From NCBI RefSeq assembly GCF_007655305.1, contig NZ_VLOG01000064.1:26673-90672 (forward strand): a stretch of DNA of 64,000 nucleotides, in the 5' to 3' direction. The translations under genes were made by a program, and so were the position numbers. This DNA is from Algoriphagus algorifonticola (GTDB lineage Bacteria; Bacteroidota; Bacteroidia; Cytophagales; Cyclobacteriaceae). How positions within the stretch are numbered: position 1 is the first letter of the stretch; each line of letters begins with the position of its first letter. The notes under the pieces were generated by a model. It was given only the letters and a program-made list of their open reading frames with translations, had not been told where the DNA came from and searched no databases. Positions 18,710 to 27,996 of the stretch are shown piece after piece.

Positions 18710-19311
18710 ACGAGCGCGGATTTTCTAACAAAGCACTGGAAGACTTTGACCTGATAGACAAGGCAGTGGATGAAAAGGATCAGCAGGCCTATGCTACCCT
18801 CATGAAGCGGTACAAAAAGGCTGTTTATTTCATGATCCTAAAAATGATCCGGGATGCTGATGATGCAGAGGACTTGACGATGGAGGCTTTTGCAAAAGCA
18901 TTCAAAAATCTACACCGCTTCAAAAAAGACTATACCTTTTCAACTTGGCTATTTCGAATTGCCACAAACAACACCATTGATTTCATCCGAAAAAAGAAGC
19001 TCAAAACCATGAGCTTGAACACAACCATGTCTGATGACAGCGGAAATGCCGTCACCATCGATGTGGAAGATGATGAGAACAATCCGCAGGACGAATTTAT
19101 CAAATCTCAAAGGATCGAAATGGTAAGGATTTTCGTAGATAAGCTTCCTGCGAAATACCGAAAATTAGTCCAGTTGAGATACTTTGATGAGCTTTCTTAT
19201 GAGGAAATCGCCCAAGAACTCGAGAAACCATTGGGAACTGTGAAAGCCCAACTTCACCGCTCCCGTGAACTTTTGTATGAAATCGCCTCCGGCAAAGAAA
19301 AACACATCTGA
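18700..19311 (+). CDS. ECF-type RNA polymerase sigma factor
   Basis: The 203-residue protein has sigma region 2 (YATLMKRYKKAVYFMILKMIRDADDAEDLTMEAF in two adjoining parts, then FSTWLFRIATNNTIDF) and region 4 (LPAKYRKLVQLRYFDELSYEEIA followed by GTVKAQLHRSRELL). An acidic linker of about 25 residues lies between them. I start at the ATG that overlaps the glycosyltransferase stop; an upstream ATG at 18658 lies deeper in that gene. No anti-sigma gene is next to it, so it may be of the constitutive Bacteroidota type. It is co-transcribed with the glycosyltransferase and rsmG. Confidence 0.9.
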   Translation: MEVNERGFSNKALEDFDLIDKAVDEKDQQAYATLMKRYKKAVYFMILKMIRDADDAEDLTMEAFAKAFKNLHRFKKDYTFSTWLFRIATNNTIDFIRKKKLKTMSLNTTMSDDSGNAVTIDVEDDENNPQDEFIKSQRIEMVRIFVDKLPAKYRKLVQLRYFDELSYEEIAQELEKPLGTVKAQLHRSRELLYEIASGKEKHI

Positions 19312-19955
19312 TGAATACAGGCACTCAGCTGATTCTTTCCTACTTTCCTAATCTGACCGAAAAGCAAATCGAGCAATTAGACCGTTTGCAGGAATTATAC
19401 GAAGATTGGAACTCTAAAATCAATGTAATCAGCCGAAAGGACATGGATCAGTTCTATGTGCATCATGTGCTGCACTCTTTGGGGATTGCTAAAGTGATGG
19501 GATTTCAGCCTGGCACCAAAGTATTGGATATCGGTACAGGAGGAGGATTTCCGGGTATTCCTTTGGCCATTTTATATCCTGACACACACTTTCATTTGGT
19601 AGATTCTATTGGTAAAAAAATCACCGTAGTCAAAGAAGTGGCAAAAGCCCTGAAGCTAAGCAATGTCGAAGCCCAGCAAGTGAGGGCAGAAACTTTAGTG
19701 AGAAAATACGACTTCGTGATCAGCCGAGCCGTGACCCGAATGATCAATTTTTATCCTTGGGTCAAAGGAAAAATCAAAAAAGAAGATTTCAACGAGTTCC
19801 CCAATGGCATCCTCTACCTCAAAGGAGGAGAGGTGGATGAAGAAATGGAAGAAACAGGCAAGTCCTATGTCACTTATCATTTGGAAGACTATTTCAAAGA
19901 AGAATTTTTTGAGACCAAAAAAGTAGTCTATATGCCTTGGGAGGATAAAAGATAA
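19311..19955 (+). CDS. rsmG: 16S rRNA (guanine-527-N7)-methyltransferase
   Basis: RsmG (GidB) methylates G527 of 16S rRNA with S-adenosylmethionine. The SAM-binding motif is VLDIGTGGGFPGIPLAIL near residues 66-83, preceded by the INVISRKDMDQFYVHHVLHS segment typical of the family; ISRAVT follows. The 214-residue length is normal. The start codon shares one base with the stop of the sigma factor gene (TGATG), so translation is coupled. Confidence 0.95.
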   Translation: MNTGTQLILSYFPNLTEKQIEQLDRLQELYEDWNSKINVISRKDMDQFYVHHVLHSLGIAKVMGFQPGTKVLDIGTGGGFPGIPLAILYPDTHFHLVDSIGKKITVVKEVAKALKLSNVEAQQVRAETLVRKYDFVISRAVTRMINFYPWVKGKIKKEDFNEFPNGILYLKGGEVDEEMEETGKSYVTYHLEDYFKEEFFETKKVVYMPWEDKR

Positions 19956-20007
19956 AAAAAATCACAACTAACTTCAGTGCTTTTTTTCAATCAAACAGCT
20001 TCTGTGA

Positions 20008-20035
20008 TTGACTTAATTTTATTATCCTACTTTTG
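20008..20035 (+). promoter_or_regulatory. Candidate promoter of dnaE
   Basis: A TTG at 20008-20010 and TACTTTTG at 20028-20035 are separated by 17 bases, close to the Bacteroidota -33/-7 arrangement. The box is 119 bases before the dnaE start codon. The rest of the 199-base gap after rsmG shows no clear terminator. Confidence 0.4.
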
Positions 20036-20154
20036 GTAATGTTCAACCAAACTGGTAATAGAATTTAATTCTAATTCTCCCCGACAATTCCTGCCACTTG
20101 ACTTTTTTGCCTCCTTCAAATGACCTAATTTGAAGCCTCAATTTTCTGTGCTGT

Positions 20155-23100
20155 ATGTATATTATTTTCGATACCGAGACCACCGGCTTACCCCGCAATT
20201 ACAATGCCCCCATGTCCGATGTGGACAACTGGCCTCGCTTGGTGCAATTAGCTTGGCAACTTCATGATGCTCAAGGCAAACTGATCTCTAATCATAATTA
20301 CATCGTCAAACCGGAGGGTTTTACTATTCCCTACAATGCCGAAAAAGTCCATGGTATTTCTACCAAAAGAGCGCTGGCAGAAGGACATGACCTGAAAGAG
20401 GTCTTGGCGATTTTTGAAAAAGATGTCGCTGAGGCAAAGCATCTGGTCGGTCATAATATCGAGTTTGATATCAATGTGGTCGGTTCGGAATTTATCCGGG
20501 CTGAATTGCCCATGCCATTAACGGCCAATCCACTCGACACGAAGGATATTTCCACTGAATTCTGTGCGATCCCAGGCGGTAAAGGAGGCAAATTCAAATG
20601 GCCTACCCTAACTGAATTGCATCAAAAATTATTCGGAGAAGGATTTGGGGATGCGCACGATGCAGCTTATGACGTAGATGCAACCGCCCGATGCTTTTTT
20701 GGATTGATTACACAGGGTGTACAAAAGCCAGAAGAAGGCGTAGCCGTTTCAGAAGTAATCTACGAAGCTCCCAAGCTTGCTGAAGCAAATTTTGCGCAGG
20801 CTAAAGACAGCCAAAAAGCCGCTGCTAAAGATGTATTAAAGCAGGCTGGAAAAGCAGACATTTCTGACTTGGTGGATGTCCCATTCACCCATTTGCACGT
20901 TCATACACAGTATTCAGTTCTGCAAGCAACCTCAGAAATCCCAGCTTTGGTTGCAAAGGCAAAATCCATGAATATGCCAGCTATCGCGATGACTGATCAT
21001 GGCAATATGATGGGCGCTTTCCACTTTGTCAAAGCTGCTATGGGCGCAGAGATCAAGCCGATTGTAGGTTGCGAATTTAACCTCTGCAGAGATCGAAAAA
21101 ACAAAGGGCAAAAAGACGATGGTTTTCAAACTGTCCTAATTGCAAAAAACAAGGTAGGCTATCATAATCTTGCCAAATTGGCCTCATACGCCAATATAGA
21201 AGGCTTTTATTATGTCCCGAGAATAGACAAGGAGGTTCTGGTGCAGTACAAAGGGGACTTGATTGCCACCACCGGAGGGCTTTGGGGAGAGATTCCATTT
21301 TTGATTTTGAATGTGGGCGAAACTCAAGCAGAGGAAGCGTTTATCTGGTGGAAAGAGCAGTTTGGCGATGATTTTTATGTAGAGCTCAATCGACATGGAA
21401 TCCCGGAAGAAGAAAAAGTCAATGAGGTCCTCTTAGAATTTGCCAAGAAGTATAATGTGAAATATTTCGCTGCCAATAACACCTATTATAATGATAAAGC
21501 GGATGCAAAAGCCCATGATATTTTGCTCTGCGTCAAGGATGGGGAATTGGTAGAAAAACCCAAAAAATATGTAGGCAAGCGAGGACGGGAGTTTCGATAC
21601 GGCTTCCCAAATGACGAGTTTTACCTCAAGTCTCCAGAAGAAATGAAAAAACTTTTTGCAGATCTGCCGGAGGCTATTGAGTGCACCCAGGAAATCGTCG
21701 AAAAATGTGAAGCCTACAAGCTTGCCAGAGAAGTTCTTCTCCCCAAATTTGACATTCCTGAAGAATTCAAAGATCAGCAGGATGATGTAGATGGCGGAAA
21801 GCGGGGAGAAAATGCCTATCTACGTCACCTGACTTATGAAGGTGCCAAAAAACGCTACTCAGAAATCACTCCTGAAATACGGGAAAGATTAGATTTTGAG
21901 CTGGCAACGATTGAGAATACCGGCTATCCGGGTTACTTCCTCATTGTACAGGACTTTACCCGGGCAGCCCGGGAAATGGGCGTTTCGGTGGGACCTGGAA
22001 GGGGTTCAGCGGCAGGGTCTGCTGTGGCTTACTGCATCGGAATCACCAATGTAGATCCTATTGAGTACGATCTCCTTTTTGAGAGATTCTTGAACCCAGA
22101 CAGGGTTTCACTTCCCGATATTGATATTGACTTTGATGATGAAGGTAGAGGAAGAGTCATTGACTATGTAATCAAAAAATACGGTTCTAATCAGGTCGCA
22201 CAAATCATCACCTATGGTACCATGGCGGCAAAATCAGCGATTCGGGATACCGCCAGAGTGCTCAATCTTCCCTTAGCAGAGGCAGGACGCCTTGCCAATC
22301 TCGTTCCGGACATCAAGTTGAAAGTACTGTTCGAGCTGGCGAAAAACAGAGCTGCTCTCTCTGATAAATTAAAAGGACAGGGAGAGTTGATCCAAAAAGC
22401 AGAAGAATTGCTTCGGGTTGCTCAGGGGCAGGATGAATCGGCAAAAACAGTCAATCAGGCAACAGTTTTGGAAGGCTCAGTTCGAAATACCGGGATTCAT
22501 GCCTGTGGGGTAATCATTACGCCAGACGATATCACCAATTTCGTTCCTGTGGCCTTGGCCAAGGATTCGGACATGGTTTGCACCCAGTTTGACAACTCGG
22601 TCGTAGAATCAGCCGGATTGCTGAAAATGGACTTTTTGGGTCTAAAAACTCTGACCTTGATCAAAGACGCAATCAAAATCGTCAAAGAGCGTCATGGTTT
22701 AGAGTTGGACGCAGACACATTTCCGATAGATGACGAAAAGACCTACGAGTTATTTCAGCGGGGTGAAACAGTCGGCATTTTCCAGTACGAAAGTCCTGGG
22801 ATGCAGAAATACATGCGTGAGCTGAAACCTACTGTTTTTGCGGATTTAATCGCGATGAACGCGCTGTATAGACCAGGACCATTGGCTTACATTCCTTCTT
22901 TCATCAAAAGGAAGCATGGGACCGAACCCATCACCTACGATCTGGAGGATATGAAAGAATACCTGGAGGAAACCTATGGAATTACGGTATATCAGGAACA
23001 GGTAATGCTTCTATCCCAAAAACTGGCCGGCTTCACCAAAGGTGAGGCAGACGTACTTCGTAAAGCCATGGGTAAAAAGCAGAAGGATGTCTTGGATAAA

Positions 23101-24441
23101 ATGAAACCCAAATTTATCGAGCAGGCAGCCGCCAAAGGACACGACCCTAAAAAGCTGGAGAAAATCTGGACAGACTGGGAAGCTTTTGCTTCTTATGCAT
23201 TCAATAAATCTCACTCCACCTGTTATGCCTGGATAGCTTATCAAACTGCCTATCTTAAGGCCCATTATCCAGCCGAATACTTAGCCTCAGTTCTGAGCAA
23301 TAACATGAACGATATCACGCAAGTGACTTTTTTCATGGAAGAATGTAAGCGGATGGGTATCCCGGTATTAGGACCGGATGTCAATGAATCCAAAAATGGC
23401 TTTACTGTAAATGCCGCTGGAGAAATCCGCTTTGGAATGGCAGCAATCAAAGGTGCTGGCTCCGCAGCAGTAGATGAAATCATCAAGGAAAGAGAGAAGA
23501 ACGGCCCTTTCAAAAATATTTTTGATTTCGCCAAAAGAGTAAATTCCAGAGCCTTGAATAAGAAAACCATGGAAGCTCTGGCCATGGCCGGTGGCTTTGA
23601 CTGCTTCCCTGAACATCACCGCAGACAATACTTGGAAGCACCGGATGGAGATGTGACTTTGATCGAAAAGGCAGTGAAATATGCACAAAAGGTGCAGCAA
23701 GAGGAAGATAGTGCACAAGTAAGTTTATTCGGAGGCAGTAGTGGTAGCATGGATATTCCGCTGCCTAGTATTGCACCTATGGAGCCATTTTCTCAATTGC
23801 AGCAATTGAACATTGAAAAAGAAGTAGTAGGCTTATATATTTCAGGGCACCCATTGGACCAATACCGCTTGGAAATTGAGTCCTTTACGAACGCTTCCTT
23901 AGCTGACCTGAATGATTTGGACGCCTTACGCAGCAAGAAAGAAATCAGGCTAGCCGGATCAGTTTCTTCTTTCGCTCATAGAACCACCAAAAACGGGAAA
24001 CCTTTCGGAACCTTGAGTTTGGAGGACTATCAAGGAGGCTTTACTTTCTTTTTGTTTGGAGAGGATTATGTGAAATATAAGGAGTACTTCATGACAGGCT
24101 GGTTTTTGTTTCTCAAAGGAGAAGTAGGGCAAAAACGCTGGGATGAAAATTCCTTGGAGTTTAAGATCAATAGCATCATGTTATTGTCTGAGGTCAGAGG
24201 AAAAATGATCAAAGGCCTCCGGGTAAATATTGACTTGGATGATTTGACTTTAGACTTGATGGAAAAGCTGGAGACAATCACCCAGAAATACAAAGGAGAG
24301 GCAAAACTCTATTTCGATGTGATCGACCGAAAAGAGAATATCAGCCTTGAATTGTTTTCCAAAAAGTTTTCAATTGACCCAAGTGCCGAAATGATCAAAG
24401 AACTAAAGGAAATACCTGAAATAGTCTATAAAGTAGAGTAA
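20155..24441 (+). CDS. dnaE: DNA polymerase III alpha subunit with N-terminal proofreading exonuclease
   Basis: The 1428-residue replicative polymerase begins with a DnaQ-type 3'-5' exonuclease: FDTETTG at residues 5-11 (Asp6, Glu8), GHNIEFD near 98, and HDAAYDVDAT near 165. A linker of about 50 residues leads to the PHP domain (THLHVHTQYS near 245). The C-family catalytic core follows, with GPGRGSAAGSAVAY near 612 and the catalytic PDIDIDFDDEGRG near 653-665. QVSLF at about 1188 looks like a beta-clamp binding motif, and an OB fold is at about 1255-1330. E. coli-type DnaE is about 1160 residues, so the exonuclease accounts for the extra length. It starts its own transcription unit. Confidence 0.95.
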   Translation: MYIIFDTETTGLPRNYNAPMSDVDNWPRLVQLAWQLHDAQGKLISNHNYIVKPEGFTIPYNAEKVHGISTKRALAEGHDLKEVLAIFEKDVAEAKHLVGHNIEFDINVVGSEFIRAELPMPLTANPLDTKDISTEFCAIPGGKGGKFKWPTLTELHQKLFGEGFGDAHDAAYDVDATARCFFGLITQGVQKPEEGVAVSEVIYEAPKLAEANFAQAKDSQKAAAKDVLKQAGKADISDLVDVPFTHLHVHTQYSVLQATSEIPALVAKAKSMNMPAIAMTDHGNMMGAFHFVKAAMGAEIKPIVGCEFNLCRDRKNKGQKDDGFQTVLIAKNKVGYHNLAKLASYANIEGFYYVPRIDKEVLVQYKGDLIATTGGLWGEIPFLILNVGETQAEEAFIWWKEQFGDDFYVELNRHGIPEEEKVNEVLLEFAKKYNVKYFAANNTYYNDKADAKAHDILLCVKDGELVEKPKKYVGKRGREFRYGFPNDEFYLKSPEEMKKLFADLPEAIECTQEIVEKCEAYKLAREVLLPKFDIPEEFKDQQDDVDGGKRGENAYLRHLTYEGAKKRYSEITPEIRERLDFELATIENTGYPGYFLIVQDFTRAAREMGVSVGPGRGSAAGSAVAYCIGITNVDPIEYDLLFERFLNPDRVSLPDIDIDFDDEGRGRVIDYVIKKYGSNQVAQIITYGTMAAKSAIRDTARVLNLPLAEAGRLANLVPDIKLKVLFELAKNRAALSDKLKGQGELIQKAEELLRVAQGQDESAKTVNQATVLEGSVRNTGIHACGVIITPDDITNFVPVALAKDSDMVCTQFDNSVVESAGLLKMDFLGLKTLTLIKDAIKIVKERHGLELDADTFPIDDEKTYELFQRGETVGIFQYESPGMQKYMRELKPTVFADLIAMNALYRPGPLAYIPSFIKRKHGTEPITYDLEDMKEYLEETYGITVYQEQVMLLSQKLAGFTKGEADVLRKAMGKKQKDVLDKMKPKFIEQAAAKGHDPKKLEKIWTDWEAFASYAFNKSHSTCYAWIAYQTAYLKAHYPAEYLASVLSNNMNDITQVTFFMEECKRMGIPVLGPDVNESKNGFTVNAAGEIRFGMAAIKGAGSAAVDEIIKEREKNGPFKNIFDFAKRVNSRALNKKTMEALAMAGGFDCFPEHHRRQYLEAPDGDVTLIEKAVKYAQKVQQEEDSAQVSLFGGSSGSMDIPLPSIAPMEPFSQLQQLNIEKEVVGLYISGHPLDQYRLEIESFTNASLADLNDLDALRSKKEIRLAGSVSSFAHRTTKNGKPFGTLSLEDYQGGFTFFLFGEDYVKYKEYFMTGWFLFLKGEVGQKRWDENSLEFKINSIMLLSEVRGKMIKGLRVNIDLDDLTLDLMEKLETITQKYKGEAKLYFDVIDRKENISLELFSKKFSIDPSAEMIKELKEIPEIVYKVE

Positions 24442-24529
24442 GAGAAGTGAATTTTGTATTTACCTATGACTCATAGACAAAAAATGATAAGTGGTAGGAA
24501 CTAATTACCGATTGATTCACTTTCTCTCA

Positions 24530-24537
24530 TATATTTG
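24530..24537 (+). promoter_or_regulatory. Candidate -7 promoter box of trxA
   Basis: TATATTTG is an exact TAnnTTTG match 31 bases upstream of the thioredoxin start codon. A TTG lies 15 bases before it, slightly nearer than usual. Confidence 0.45.
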
Positions 24538-24568
24538 AATAAAAGAATCGAACTAAACGAATTATACA

Positions 24569-24889
24569 ATGGGAAAAGCAATCGAAATCACCGACGCTAA
24601 TTTTGAAGATGTAATCAAATCCGATCAGCCAATTCTGGTTGATTTTTGGGCCGAATGGTGTGGACCTTGTAAAATGATCGGACCAGTAGTTGAAGAATTG
24701 GCCGGTGATTACGAAGGAAAAGCAGTAATCGGAAAAGTGGATGTAGACTCTAACCCAGGAGTTGCTCAGGCATTTGGCATCCGTTCTATTCCAACCTTAT
24801 TGTTCTTCAAAGATGGACAAATCGTAGATAAGCAAGTTGGTGCAGTGCCTAAAGCGGTATTAGCACAGAAGTTGGACGCTCAATTATAA
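24569..24889 (+). CDS. trxA: Thioredoxin
   Basis: The 106-residue protein is a canonical thioredoxin: VDFWAEWCGPCKMIGP holds the redox motif WCGPC at about residues 30-34, and the cis-proline segment RSIPTLLFFKDG follows near residue 70. It reduces protein disulfides in the cytoplasm. It has its own promoter box and terminator, so it is monocistronic. Confidence 0.97.
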   Translation: MGKAIEITDANFEDVIKSDQPILVDFWAEWCGPCKMIGPVVEELAGDYEGKAVIGKVDVDSNPGVAQAFGIRSIPTLLFFKDGQIVDKQVGAVPKAVLAQKLDAQL

Positions 24890-24910
24890 GCAGCATCTTC
24901 CAAGAATTTG

Positions 24911-24940
24911 AAGCCACGGAAAAATCCCGTGGCTTTTTTT
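24911..24940 (+). terminator. Intrinsic terminator of trxA
   Basis: AAGCCACGG and CCGTGGCTT form a perfect 9-bp stem with a 7-base loop, followed by a T run. Confidence 0.85.
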
Positions 24941-24954
24941 ATATTCGACTCTAG

Positions 24955-26010
24955 ATGAATGAAAAACTAATTTCTCTTTCTGAATTTTTCGGTTTAAGAG
25001 CCTCTATACCTATTCTAGACGCTCGAAGCGAAGGAGAATTTGAGCAAAGCCATATACCCGGGGCGCAGAATCTCCCTATTCTAAATAATCAAGAAAGAAT
25101 TGAAGTTGGAACACTTTATAAAAATGAAGGCAGTGAAGCGGCTACCTTAAAAGGTTTTGAACTGGTCGGCCCTAGATTTCATCTAATCCAAAAAGAAGCA
25201 ATTCAACAATTCCCCGAGCGAAAAGTCCTACTCTACTGCTGGCGAGGAGGAATGAGATCTCAGATTTTATCTTGGCTATTGGGAATGGTAGGATTCGAAG
25301 TGTACCGCTTAAAAGGTGGCTATAAAACCTATAGAACTTTTACATTTGAAGAGGTTCGGAAACCTCATACACTCATCGTATTAGGCGGAAAAACCGGTTC
25401 CGGAAAAACACTTTTACTAAAGGAGCTCTCCAAAAGCGGAGAGCAAGTTATTGATTTGGAAGGCCTTGCAAGGCATAAAGGATCCTCATTTGGAGCGATT
25501 GGGCAAGATCCTCAGCCTACTGTGGAGCAGTTTGAAAACCTAATGGCCGAGCAATTACTCCAAATGGATACTGTTCGACCTATCTGGGTAGAAAACGAAA
25601 GCCGAAAAATAGGGAGGATTATCATTCCTGATCTTTTTTTTCAGCAAATGCTTGAGGCACCCCTGATAGATATTTTCAAGACAGTTAAGGAAAGAATAGC
25701 GCATATTGCTGATGAATACGGGAAACTTCCAAAAGAAGAATTGATCGCTGCTGTCAAGCGATTGAAGAAAAAATTGGGAGGACTAAGAACGGAGCAGGCG
25801 ATTGAAGCAATCCGATCAGGAGACCATGCAGCTTGGATTCAGAATCTCTTAATCTACTATGACAAGGCTTACGAATATGACCTTAACCGACATCCCAACG
25901 AAAAAACGTATTCATTGGACTTGAGCAACAAAAACATTAATCAGCAAATAGAACTTTTAATTCAAACCAAATCCAAGATCCATGGAAACTCAAGCAACCC
26001 GATTAACTGA
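24955..26010 (+). CDS. mnmH: tRNA 2-selenouridine synthase
   Basis: MnmH (SelU, YbbB) converts 2-thiouridine at the wobble position of certain tRNAs to 2-selenouridine via a geranylated intermediate. The N-terminal rhodanese domain has its catalytic cysteine at residue 95 in LLYCWRGGMRS. A P-loop GGKTGSGKT at residues 144-152 opens the C-terminal nucleotide-binding domain. The 351-residue length fits. Its last 29 bases overlap selD, which supplies selenophosphate, so the two form a functional pair. Confidence 0.93.
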   Translation: MNEKLISLSEFFGLRASIPILDARSEGEFEQSHIPGAQNLPILNNQERIEVGTLYKNEGSEAATLKGFELVGPRFHLIQKEAIQQFPERKVLLYCWRGGMRSQILSWLLGMVGFEVYRLKGGYKTYRTFTFEEVRKPHTLIVLGGKTGSGKTLLLKELSKSGEQVIDLEGLARHKGSSFGAIGQDPQPTVEQFENLMAEQLLQMDTVRPIWVENESRKIGRIIIPDLFFQQMLEAPLIDIFKTVKERIAHIADEYGKLPKEELIAAVKRLKKKLGGLRTEQAIEAIRSGDHAAWIQNLLIYYDKAYEYDLNRHPNEKTYSLDLSNKNINQQIELLIQTKSKIHGNSSNPIN

Positions 26011-27022
26011 ATGGAGCGAAGGCTCAGGTTGTGGGTGCAAAATCGCTCCTGCCATTCTTGATCAAATACTCACTTCCAGTAATTCATTCAGCCAAACTGA
26101 TCCCAAGCTTTTGGTTGGTAATTCCGCCAAAGATGATGCAGCAGTATATCAGGTTTCGGAGGATATCGCAATCATCAATACCGTTGATTTTTTCACACCT
26201 ATAGTCGATGACCCATTTGATTTTGGAAGAATAGCTGCGGCTAACGCCATTTCTGATGTTTATGCGATGGGAGGAAAACCAATTTTTGCCAATGCCATCT
26301 TAAGCTGGCCTGTAGAAAAACTGGCTCCCGAGCTAGCAGCAAAGGTCCTAGAAGGAGCTAAAAGTATTTGTCAAACCGCTGGAATTGAAATGGCAGGAGG
26401 GCATAGCATCGCTGCCAAAGATCCGATATTTGGACTCTCGGTCAACGGAATAGTTCATCCGAGAAAAATAAAAACCAACAAAGGGGCAAAGGCTGGAGAT
26501 CTGATTTTTTTGACCAAACCTTTGGGTATAGGTGTTTTGGCCACTGCCCTCAGCCGTCAACAAATTAAAGAGACGGATTATAGCAACTTATTGGATACTG
26601 CCTGTAGATTAAATCAAATAGGAGCAGTTTTGGGAAATCATGAGGAAGTTCATGCTATGACAGATGTGACTGGTTTTGGATTGCTGGGCCACTTGATCGA
26701 AATGGCAGAAGGTGCAGGACTTTCTGCAGAAATAGAAATTGAAAGACTCCCCTTAATTGAAGGAATACAGGATTATATCAATCAATTCATTTTCCCTGAT
26801 AATACGTACAGAAATTGGAATGCCTTTAATGCCAAAACAAAAGGCGTGAAAGGAATGGAACTGGTCAAACTTTGCGATCCTCAGACCAGTGGTGGATTGT
26901 TGATTGCTGTTGCACAGGAGAATCAGACTTGGTTTGAAAACACCTTACAAGCGGAAAATCAGGTAGCCTGGGAAATAGGAAAGTTTACTGAAAAACTGGA
27001 TTTTACAGTAAAGGTAAGCTAG
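25982..27022 (+). CDS. selD: Selenide, water dikinase
   Basis: SelD makes selenophosphate from selenide and ATP. The catalytic segment is SEGSGCGCKIAP, with an ordinary cysteine at residue 17 instead of selenocysteine and the essential lysine at 20. Further family motifs are DDAAVY, NTVDFFTPIVDDPFDFG, MTDVTGFGLLGH and CDPQTSGGLL. At 346 residues it is normal. It overlaps mnmH, and no selA or selB is nearby, so its product is probably for tRNA selenouridine. Confidence 0.95.
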   Translation: METQATRLTEWSEGSGCGCKIAPAILDQILTSSNSFSQTDPKLLVGNSAKDDAAVYQVSEDIAIINTVDFFTPIVDDPFDFGRIAAANAISDVYAMGGKPIFANAILSWPVEKLAPELAAKVLEGAKSICQTAGIEMAGGHSIAAKDPIFGLSVNGIVHPRKIKTNKGAKAGDLIFLTKPLGIGVLATALSRQQIKETDYSNLLDTACRLNQIGAVLGNHEEVHAMTDVTGFGLLGHLIEMAEGAGLSAEIEIERLPLIEGIQDYINQFIFPDNTYRNWNAFNAKTKGVKGMELVKLCDPQTSGGLLIAVAQENQTWFENTLQAENQVAWEIGKFTEKLDFTVKVS

Positions 27023-27037
27023 GAATTCCTAGGCTTT
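27014..27037 (+). terminator. Possible terminator at the end of selD
   Basis: AAGCTAGGAA and TTCCTAGGCTT can pair around a central palindrome with one bulged base, followed by TTTTG. It overlaps the selD stop codon and has a short T run, so it is a weak call. Confidence 0.4.
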
Positions 27038-27068
27038 TGTAACTTGATTTCAATCAAACCTAGCCAAA

Positions 27069-27968
27069 ATGAACCTCAAACTCTGCTTCCTGCTCTTTTT
27101 GCTTCCATCTTTATTTGCCATGTCCCAAGTCCCATCCACCATTGAAAGTGAATTAGTCATTTTAAATGTAAATACCCTCGAAGAAAAGGTTGTTTTGAGG
27201 GAAAAACGGCATTTTGAAGCTCCTAACTGGACCCGAGACGGAAAACATTTATTAATCAATGCTGACGGAAAGCTGGAAAAAATTGATTTGGAGGGGAATA
27301 ATTTGGGGCTGGTTTTTCCGGATCAAATTACTCAGATCAACAACGATCATGGATTGAGTTTTGATGGAAAAACCATTGTCTTCAGCAAAAATGAGGAAGG
27401 CATGGGCTCACGGATTTATACGATTCCTGCAAAAGGAGGAAAAGCCAAACTCATCACGCCCAAGTATCCGAGCTACTGGCATGGTATCAGTCCTGATGGC
27501 AAAACGCTCGTGTATTGTGCAGAACGAGATGGGGCATGGGATGTCTGGGCGATTTCAACTCAAGGAGGCCCGGAAATCAGGCTAACTGATTCTGAAGGCT
27601 TGGACGATGGACCCGAATATTCTTATGATGGACAATGGATCTACTTCAACAGTCACCGAACTGGCCGAATGCAAGCCTATAGAATGAAACCAGATGGGTC
27701 TAAACAAGAGCAGCTAACTTTTGATGAGCTGGATAATTGGTTCCCTCACCCATCCCCAGATAATAAGAGCGCTGTGATTATTTCCTATCTAGAAGATCAA
27801 AAGGGAGCCCATCCTTTTGGGAAGGATGTGAAGCTTCGGTTACTGGATGTGGAAAACAAAACACTCAGAGACCTTACTCCCGTTTTTTATGGAGGTCAAG
27901 GCACCATTAATGTACATTCCTGGTCTCCGGATGGAGATTGGATAGCTTTTGTGAGGTATTATCGTTAG
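27069..27968 (+). CDS. Exported TolB-like beta-propeller protein
   Basis: A signal peptide (MNLKLCFLLFLLPSLFAMSQ) precedes a series of PD40/WD40-like blades, recognisable by repeated SPDGK or YDGQ motifs: ISPDGKTLVYCAERDG, YSYDGQWIYFNSHRTG, PSPDNKSAVIIS and WSPDGDWIAFVR. The 299-residue protein resembles the TolB propeller but lacks the N-terminal TolB domain, so it is probably a periplasmic protein of unknown role, not TolB itself. Confidence 0.8.
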   Translation: MNLKLCFLLFLLPSLFAMSQVPSTIESELVILNVNTLEEKVVLREKRHFEAPNWTRDGKHLLINADGKLEKIDLEGNNLGLVFPDQITQINNDHGLSFDGKTIVFSKNEEGMGSRIYTIPAKGGKAKLITPKYPSYWHGISPDGKTLVYCAERDGAWDVWAISTQGGPEIRLTDSEGLDDGPEYSYDGQWIYFNSHRTGRMQAYRMKPDGSKQEQLTFDELDNWFPHPSPDNKSAVIISYLEDQKGAHPFGKDVKLRLLDVENKTLRDLTPVFYGGQGTINVHSWSPDGDWIAFVRYYR

Positions 27969-27996
27969 GAAAAATGAGTGTGAAATTGAACTTAAA

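Noticed and set aside
26024..26042. Selenocysteine in SelD
   Set aside because: The catalytic position is encoded by an ordinary cysteine codon, with no in-frame TGA.
27069..27968. TolB of the Tol-Pal system
   Set aside because: The N-terminal TolB domain and tol-pal neighbours are missing; only propeller blades are present.
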